Origin: Neospora caninum Liverpool
Taxonomy: Eukaryota > Apicomplexa > Conoidasida > Eucoccidiorida > Sarcocystidae
Assembly (NCBI RefSeq): GCF_000208865.1
Contig: NC_018390.1
Coordinates: 3,180,270 to 3,244,269, forward strand
DNA length: 64,000 nt
Direction: 5' to 3'
The translations under genes and the position numbers were made by a program. Under the pieces are notes generated by a model, which did not search any database, was not told the origin of the DNA, and saw only the letters and a program-made list of their open reading frames with translations. This document shows positions 57,940-64,000 of this stretch, one piece after another. Positions within the stretch are counted from its first letter, which is position 1, and every line of letters begins with the position of its first letter.

Positions 57940-60900
57940 CTTCGACTCCAGATAGTGAAGAATGTGCGGTAGCACATGCTCGATCGACAGCTGGAGTGAA
58001 AAACCCAGGAGCCCGAAAACCTGAAGCACACCCAGACCCACACACGCGGAAACACACTCCATGAGTCTATTGCAAGGAGAAAAAGGTTTCGTTCCTGACA
58101 AATCAAATGCATTCAACAAGCGTACCACTGATAAAGGCATTCAAATCCATAACCTGATTTCAAACCACCTCCCCAGAACCAGCATGTGCGTATACCCTCG
58201 CGGTGGTTCGCGAAACAACAAAAAAGCGCGTCGAGCGCTTCCTCCCTGCCCCCCCTCTCTCTGTACAGACATAAAAATACATTTTGTTTCTCTCTGTAGA
58301 TAGATCTTTGTTGCCCCGCGACGTCTTCTGTCTGCTTTTGTCTCTGCGCCGAACATCGCCCTTTTCTACCTGGAAGAAACAGATGTCCCTCGATGCACCG
58401 CTCGCGACACGAACCAGCCAAAAAACAGCGTGCAGCCAGATCTCTGCGAATGCGGCTTGCATCGGAAAGCTTGACCCAAACGAGGAGATGCACAGACTCC
58501 TTTGGAAACGAAACCTTGGAAGTTGTCTGCGGCCTTAACTGGGCTGATTTTGGACTTGCGAAAAATGCCGCTTTCCCCGTTTGCTCTTTCTCTCGCAACC
58601 CACCGTGAACTCCGCTTGACAGAGCACATGTGCCGGAAGGCCGCGTTGGCGGTCTAGGTGCTTGAGGAGTCCGCAGAGACGCTGCACGATTTTGGGCTCG
58701 CCGTTCTGGTTGAACTTGAACGCGAGAATCAGGCACGCCCCGGCGTAGAGCTTCCTGACGGTTTTGTCGACGGCACCCATCTGCACGAGGCTGCGAAGCC
58801 AGCAGACGGAGAAACTTTAGAAGCGGTCGAAAAAGGGCCGAAACAAGAGACCACGCAGAAGGTTCCGTGTTCTTATCTCTGAAACAGACGGCCTTCGTCT
58901 TCTCGTCGAATATCGGGAAAGGAGATAAACACCCAGAGGGGAGAGAGGAGCGACAGGAGAGAACGCGACCCCCGTCTGGGAGCGGTGCGACATACGCTTC
59001 CGGTTAAAACCTGAGGAAAAGTCTTCTCTCCTACTGCTCTAGTCTCTTCTCTCCACCAAACAGAGGAGAAGCGACAAGAGAGAGACAGAGAAAAGACAGG
59101 GACGATCAGGGAGAGAGATGTCGTTGCAGAAAGGCAGGTAAACAGAGAGAGACCCCAACACACACATGGTTGCAAACAGACACATGGGCGTGGAGCGACG
59201 CACAGATAGACGTAAACAGAACGACGGAGAGATATCAGTGGATATCTATCTCCGCATAGATGGAAACATACGCATAAAGATAGACAAGAAAACTGCGAAA
59301 CTCACCGCTCAAAATAGACCCAAGCACAGGCGACGGTCGAGACATCGAGATGCTCTTCCTGTTCAATCAAAGCGAACATGTCGAGCTTGAGGCTTCTGTC
59401 ATACACCAGGAAAGAAAGCGCAGGTGCATCTGGAGATACAGCTGAGACCGGGGCTCGTCGACTTCTGTGACAGGTCTTGTAAAAGATCCAAAGACGCAAA
59501 GAGACGAGGATCGAGCTGTGCATAAACCCACTTGAGTGCTGAATGCGAGCAACAGAGGCGAAGAAGCGAAGAGAGACACCCCACACGAAAGGAGAAAAAC
59601 GTCTGAGTTCGTCGGAAGGGTGAACAGGACCGCGAAAACATGAAAAGAATGAAGGAAAGAAACCGATGCACAAGAGAGATACGGAGGGGAAATGCATGCA
59701 CACCACGATCGACACTCACAAAAAACACCAGAGCGACAAAGTCCACCTGCGTGCGCTAGCAAAGTTCCTTTTATCTATAGAGACCCCGGCCGTCTCGGCG
59801 CCGTCATGCCTTCTCGTGTCTACCCACGCATATACATACATATGGATAGAGGTAGAGGTATACATAAAGACAGATGGGTATGGACAGAGGCACACAGAGA
59901 GACACACAGGCACACACACGCAACGACACAACACACGAAATCTTGCGAAGAGGTTGGCGAAGAGGAACATAAGGAGAAAAACGACTCCTGTTGTGTGCTG
60001 CCGTACCTGAGTTTGGAGAGCGTCATGGAGGGATGAACAGAAGGGTGCATCTGCAGCAGAGCGCACGAGAAATCGGGAAAGTTAAGATTCTGGGGTATGC
60101 GTCCACGAGAGAACAGAAAAGGACGGCAATCTCAGGAAGAAAGGTCGCGTTCGGCGCCTGTGTCTTCGACGCATCACCGCCGGAAAAAAATTGTCAACGA
60201 GGAGACGCGCACCGCAAAAGACACGAGAACGGAGGAAGAGACAGAGGCGTCGTTGCCAGGGAACAGATGGTTCACGCTCTTCATACGCAGCTCTGGTGAG
60301 AGACGGAAAACGTGACCTGAAGAGACAGCGCGACTTCCGAAGCCACGCCACAGGCGAGGCAGAGGCGAAACGCGCGAGACTGCGAAAACGAAACGCGCCA
60401 AGAGGAGACAAGAACGGAAACTGCGAAGAACCAAACGCGAAAACGCGCGCGGCGCACCTTGTGAAACTGTTGATTGAGTTCTTCCTTGAGTTGGTGTGGA
60501 GGGAAGTAGGGAATGACTGAGACGCTCGATCCCAGCATGCACATGACGGTTTGATGTCGCCCCTGTTGAAAGCGCATATTGTCCAGGGCGTAAGGGTCGT
60601 AGCTGGAGAAAAGCGCAGACAAGCCAGCAGGAAGACAGCAGAAGTGAAAGAAACGAAATGGCGGGGCGAAGGGGGAGTCGCGAGAGGACGCGGCGAATAA
60701 AACATACAGGGACGCGAGAGAAAAGGGGAGGAACCCAACGAGAGCAGAAATTCAGAAACGAAGAAGCCGAGAGAGACGGCAAACCTCCACTCGCCACTCC
60801 AGAGGCCCGAGAAGACGCCACAGGCGCGACGCGTGAAGCACCGAGCAAGACAAAACAAAGGTGAAGACCCCAAAGGGGCGGCACTCGGTTTTGCTGTGTG

Positions 60901-63255
60901 CCTGCGTGTTTTCCTGTCTCGTTCCTTCCCGTGTCTGTCGCGACTCTTTCCGCCTTTTGCCTACGAGAACTGCGAAGGAAAGAGGAACTGGGCGTAGGAG
61001 ACGCCTCGTCTCCGGCGTCGCTTGGCCGCAGAGACGCCTCGCCCCATCGCCTTGCGCAGGCCGCTGGGCGTCGCGCCCGCGAGGAAGTGCGCGTCGCGAG
61101 GCCTCTTGCGTCTCCATCTGGAGAATTTCCTTTGGAAACTGCGGTCGCTTGGCGCACCTTCTTCGCGGGGCCGGTCGCCTAGCCGTGTTCGAAAGAAAGC
61201 GAGCAGTCTTCGCGAGGCTTCCCGATCGCCCCGGTCTCGCTTCGCGCCGCGCAAGCGCGCCGCGTGCCGCGGAAGAAAGAAACCCCGTGAATCCGCGCTC
61301 TCGAGCGGACTCTCGCCACCGACTGGGACGCCCCGCCTTGCTTCCAAACCCCTCTTGGTTTCGTCCGCGCGGCCCTGTCGGCGTTGCGCGACTCGGCGGT
61401 CACGAGTCCGCGTCCAGGAAAACGCGGAGAAGATCGCTTCCAGAAACGAGGGACGAGGAGATCGCCTCCGAGGCGTCTTGTCTTTTCCTCGCGAATCCGC
61501 GCCTGTCTTCGGTCCCGCGGCGCCCGGTCCCGCGAGCATTCGCCGGCTGGGCTCCGGGGCGACTCCGGCCGCTCGCGGACCTGAGGAGGCGTCGCGGATC
61601 TGCGAGAAACACGCGACGCATGCGGCCTGGTAGCCGACGATGACGCGAACGCTTTCAGCTCCGCGCTGGGAAGAGAAAGGCCTTGCGTGCGTCTCCGCAC
61701 TGTCCATGCGGCTGTCGCGCCCCGGTGTCCCCGCATACACCCGGTCGAGCAGAGCGCGCGCGAGACCCAGTTCGCCTTCCCTGAGGAACTGGAGGAGCTG
61801 CGCCTGCGCTTCCGTCCGCTCTGCCGGCGACGCCGTCTGAAGCGCATGCAGCAGAAACAAAAAGTTCTCGACAGTCTCTGCTGCGTCTCCACCCCCCAGC
61901 AGGCGATGCCGCCGAGCCTGTGCAGCCTCTTTGGCTTCTTCCTCCAGGAGCAACCGCGTCTCCTGACTCGAGAGACACACGACCGCATCCGGCGACGCAG
62001 GCGCCGAGACACCTGCGTGCGCCAGCGGGCCGGCCCCAGAGACTGTCTCCGCGCTGCGCCCCGGCGCGGAGACACCGGGGACGGCGCCCTGCGGGTACGT
62101 TTCCGCGCCGACTGTCTTTTCTTCGAGGGAGATCGACGTGAGAAAGGCGAGTGCGCACGACAGACAGACGCGCGTGTCCACTGTACAGACACCGCTGCAC
62201 TGGCTTCTTCGCTTCGCGCCTGCCGCGCAGCGGTTGCAGCGCTCGCCGCGAGGCGCAGAGGAGACCGCAAGGCCCGGAGAGGCCGGGGCGGGAGGCGTTT
62301 CGCCTGCGGAAGGAGGGACACTTTGCGAAGGCAGAGCGACAGGCGGGAGGTGCGAGAGAGCGAAAAGAGAAGACGCGAGAGGTGCGTCGAGAGAATGGGG
62401 CGTCCTCGCGGGAGTTTCCTGAACCTCGAGACACTCCAGAGGCCCGACCGATGCCACGGCAGGAGACAGCGGAACAGACGACGGAGGTTGAGGGGTGTCG
62501 ACACATTCGTGCAGATTTGCGAGAGATGCGTCAGCCTCCTCACCGAGATGCGCTTCCCCGTGACCGCCCGATACATGCACAGGCACTTCTCCCCCTTTAC
62601 TTGGGTCTCCAAAAGACAGCCGAAGAGGAGACGCGTCCCCGGCACGAAGAGACACGGGCGCGCCGGCGCTCGAGACAGTCTCTGGCGCGGAGACAGTCTC
62701 TGGGGCATCGCGCAGAAAGAGCGGGTTGGAGGAGGGAGGTGACACAGGCGCTTGGGCCGCAGGCGTCAGGAGATTTCTCGAGGTCTTAGAGGAGGTTTCT
62801 CCATGCGCCGAGACAGGCGACCGCAGACGGTCTCCGCGCGAGGGAGAAGCGCCATCCCTGGAGGTGCGGCGGCGAGGAGAGGCAAACAGAGTCGAGGGTG
62901 TAAAAAACGAAGAAAGAAAAGAAGAGAACGGGGGCGCAGGCAAAGCAGAAGAAGAGGAAGAAGAGGAAGAGGAGTCTTGGGGAGGCGCATTCACCTCAGG
63001 GGTAACAAGATCTAGGCTGAGAGGAGAGGAGGTGAGGGGAGAGAGAAAGAAGCGTTTGACGTCTCCTCCGGACACACAACGTGTCTCGGTTTCCCTTCCT
63101 CTTCGAGCCGAAGGAACAGAGACGGATGCATGAGAGGAGACGTGAGAAGAAGACGGAGACGGAAGGAGAGAGAGACGCGAAGAACGGGAAGCTTCGCGCC
63201 TCCCGAGGGAGTCTTCTAGGGGCCACGAGAACCGCGAGCTCTGTCCCGTCTCCAT
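57940..63255 (-). CDS. CABLES-type cyclin-fold protein with long disordered N-terminus
   Basis: Relative of CDK5 and ABL1 enzyme substrate (CABLES) proteins, whose cyclin-like domain binds cyclin-dependent kinases. Six exons join in phase: 63255-60965, 60602-60458, 60050-60007, 59395-59306, 58790-58604 and 58020-57940. The first exon (about 763 codons, start METGQSSRFSW with CCACATGG context) is Ser/Pro/Ala/Arg-rich. It has poly-Ser, a cysteine cluster (CNRCAAGAKRRSQCSGVC) and a very basic end. The conserved part follows the family order: SYDPYALDN, LKEELNQQFHK, HPSMTLSKLRSLKLDMF, DVSTVACAWVYFERLV, RKLYAGACLILAFKFNQ, AEFTVFGLLGFSLQLSIEHV. The 3' end is unresolved: the last exon ends ESK with an AAG/GTGTGC donor, and candidate terminal exons lie at about 57500-57627. 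The protein has at least about 945 residues. Confidence 0.85.
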
Positions 63256-64000
63256 GTGGCGGTTGTCGGTACTGTTGCACAGACAGACAGAGAGGAGAGG
63301 AGAGGAGAGAGCAGAGAGAAGAACAAATGACAGAGCCGAAGGAGGAGGTGGAAAACGCAGGAGAGAGTGAAGGAAGGGGTGTGAAGAAAAGAAGCGAGAG
63401 ACACAGCAGACAAAGGGTGAAAACGATAAAAAGAGGAACGCGGCAGCAGTGGAAGAGCATACGAAAAGAAGAGGAAGAAGAGGGATGAATGAAGCGACGG
63501 AAAGGAGACCGCAAGTCGGATGAAAGGGAGAGGAAATGCCGAGATGAGAACACCACCGCGATTGGCCGCAGGCACGCCTCGACACATCGAAAAGTAGAGG
63601 AACATGAAAAAGCAAGCGAACAGAGCAAGGGACGAGGAACAAGACGGAAGACCGCCAGGCGAACGGAAGAGAACGAGCAGAGACGACACGAAAAAAACCG
63701 AGAGACAGCTTGGCGGTGCGAAGTCTCAGTTTGGCCTCTAGTTGAACAGAAAGAAGACAGAAGGAATAAAGCAAAGGTCGTGTTTCAGGAAAAAGACTGT
63801 TGCGGCCGGAATGTCTGTTTTTTGTGATCTTGAGAAAGGGTCACAGCTCTCCAACAGCATGCACCAGGGATGACGAGCTATCGCTCCCATTACGTGCGTC
63901 TGGATCGCTATTCCTGTGCGTTTTGCCGTCTCCTCTCCAGCTCACTTCTCAAAAACGAACAAAATCCATGGCGTGAGCCCTCAAAAAAGGAAGCGCCTGC
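63256..64000. other. 5' flank of the CABLES-type gene
   Basis: The reading frame of the first exon stays open upstream to 63774, so a start at an earlier ATG cannot be excluded, but the translated sequence there is a low-complexity Phe/Leu/Ser run typical of pyrimidine-rich leader DNA. Nothing else was seen. Confidence 0.4.

Noticed and set aside
61179..62742. 509-codon minus-strand frame and 351-codon plus-strand frame inside the CABLES-type first exon
   Set aside because: Both are shadows of the Arg/Ser/Pro-rich real frame (60965-63255), which alone splices in phase to the cyclin-like exons.
1..64000. CRISPR arrays, bacterial operons, tRNA or rRNA genes, transposon ends
   Set aside because: No spaced direct repeats, no ribosome-binding-site-led gene strings, no recognisable tRNA cloverleaf or rRNA, and no terminal inverted repeats flanking a transposase were seen.

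Overview
The window is nuclear DNA of a coccidian apicomplexan, most likely Toxoplasma gondii or a very close relative such as Hammondia. Three things point there: a tandem cluster of SAG1-related (SRS) surface antigen genes, intron-rich housekeeping genes with pyrimidine-rich introns and GT-AG splice sites, and many TA and ATGT microsatellites. The species call rests on family content and style, not on a database match. Exon boundaries below were placed by hand from GT/AG signals, reading phase and protein similarity.

Layout. 1-7470: a tandem array of 2.67-2.69 kb units, each carrying one intronless, GPI-anchored, two-domain SRS gene on the + strand. The left end of the array is cut by the window edge. 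7.6-13.5 kb (-): uroporphyrinogen decarboxylase (heme synthesis), with eight well-supported exons and a less certain targeting extension. 16.2-21.8 kb (+): the RAP74 (alpha) subunit of transcription factor TFIIF, in eleven exons. 23.9-27.0 kb (-): a three-exon protein of unknown function, possibly a degenerate TraB-like protein. 28-32 kb: a gene-poor stretch with two weaker + strand models, one of them a short lysine/serine-rich protein. 35.3-37.3 kb (+): a HAD-type phosphoglycolate/p-nitrophenyl phosphatase with a long N-terminal extension. 38.4-39.7 kb (+): a weak multi-exon candidate. 40.0-44.1 kb (-): a six-exon, 766-residue conserved-looking protein of unknown function. 45.5-46.1 kb (+): a small candidate gene whose product begins with a dual-acylation signal. 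47.5-49.4 kb (-): a secreted six-cysteine (SAG-domain-like) protein and a small spliced hypothetical. 51.4-54.3 kb (-): proteasome subunit beta type-1 (beta 6), seven exons. 57.9-63.3 kb (-): a CABLES-type cyclin-fold protein with a very long low-complexity N-terminal region.

The genes do not form a pathway. Single-copy housekeeping genes (heme synthesis, Pol II initiation, proteasome, a HAD phosphatase, a cyclin-like regulator) sit next to a lineage-specific, fast-evolving surface-antigen array. The right end of the array lies about 150 bp from the stop codon of the heme gene. Divergent pairs (UROD/TFIIF-alpha; the 766-residue protein/the acylated candidate) probably share intergenic promoters. 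The firmest calls are the three SRS genes, UROD, TFIIF-alpha, the HAD phosphatase, PSMB1 and the CABLES-like protein. The genes at 28-32, 38-40, 45-46, 48-49 and 56-57 kb are gene models that need transcript data.
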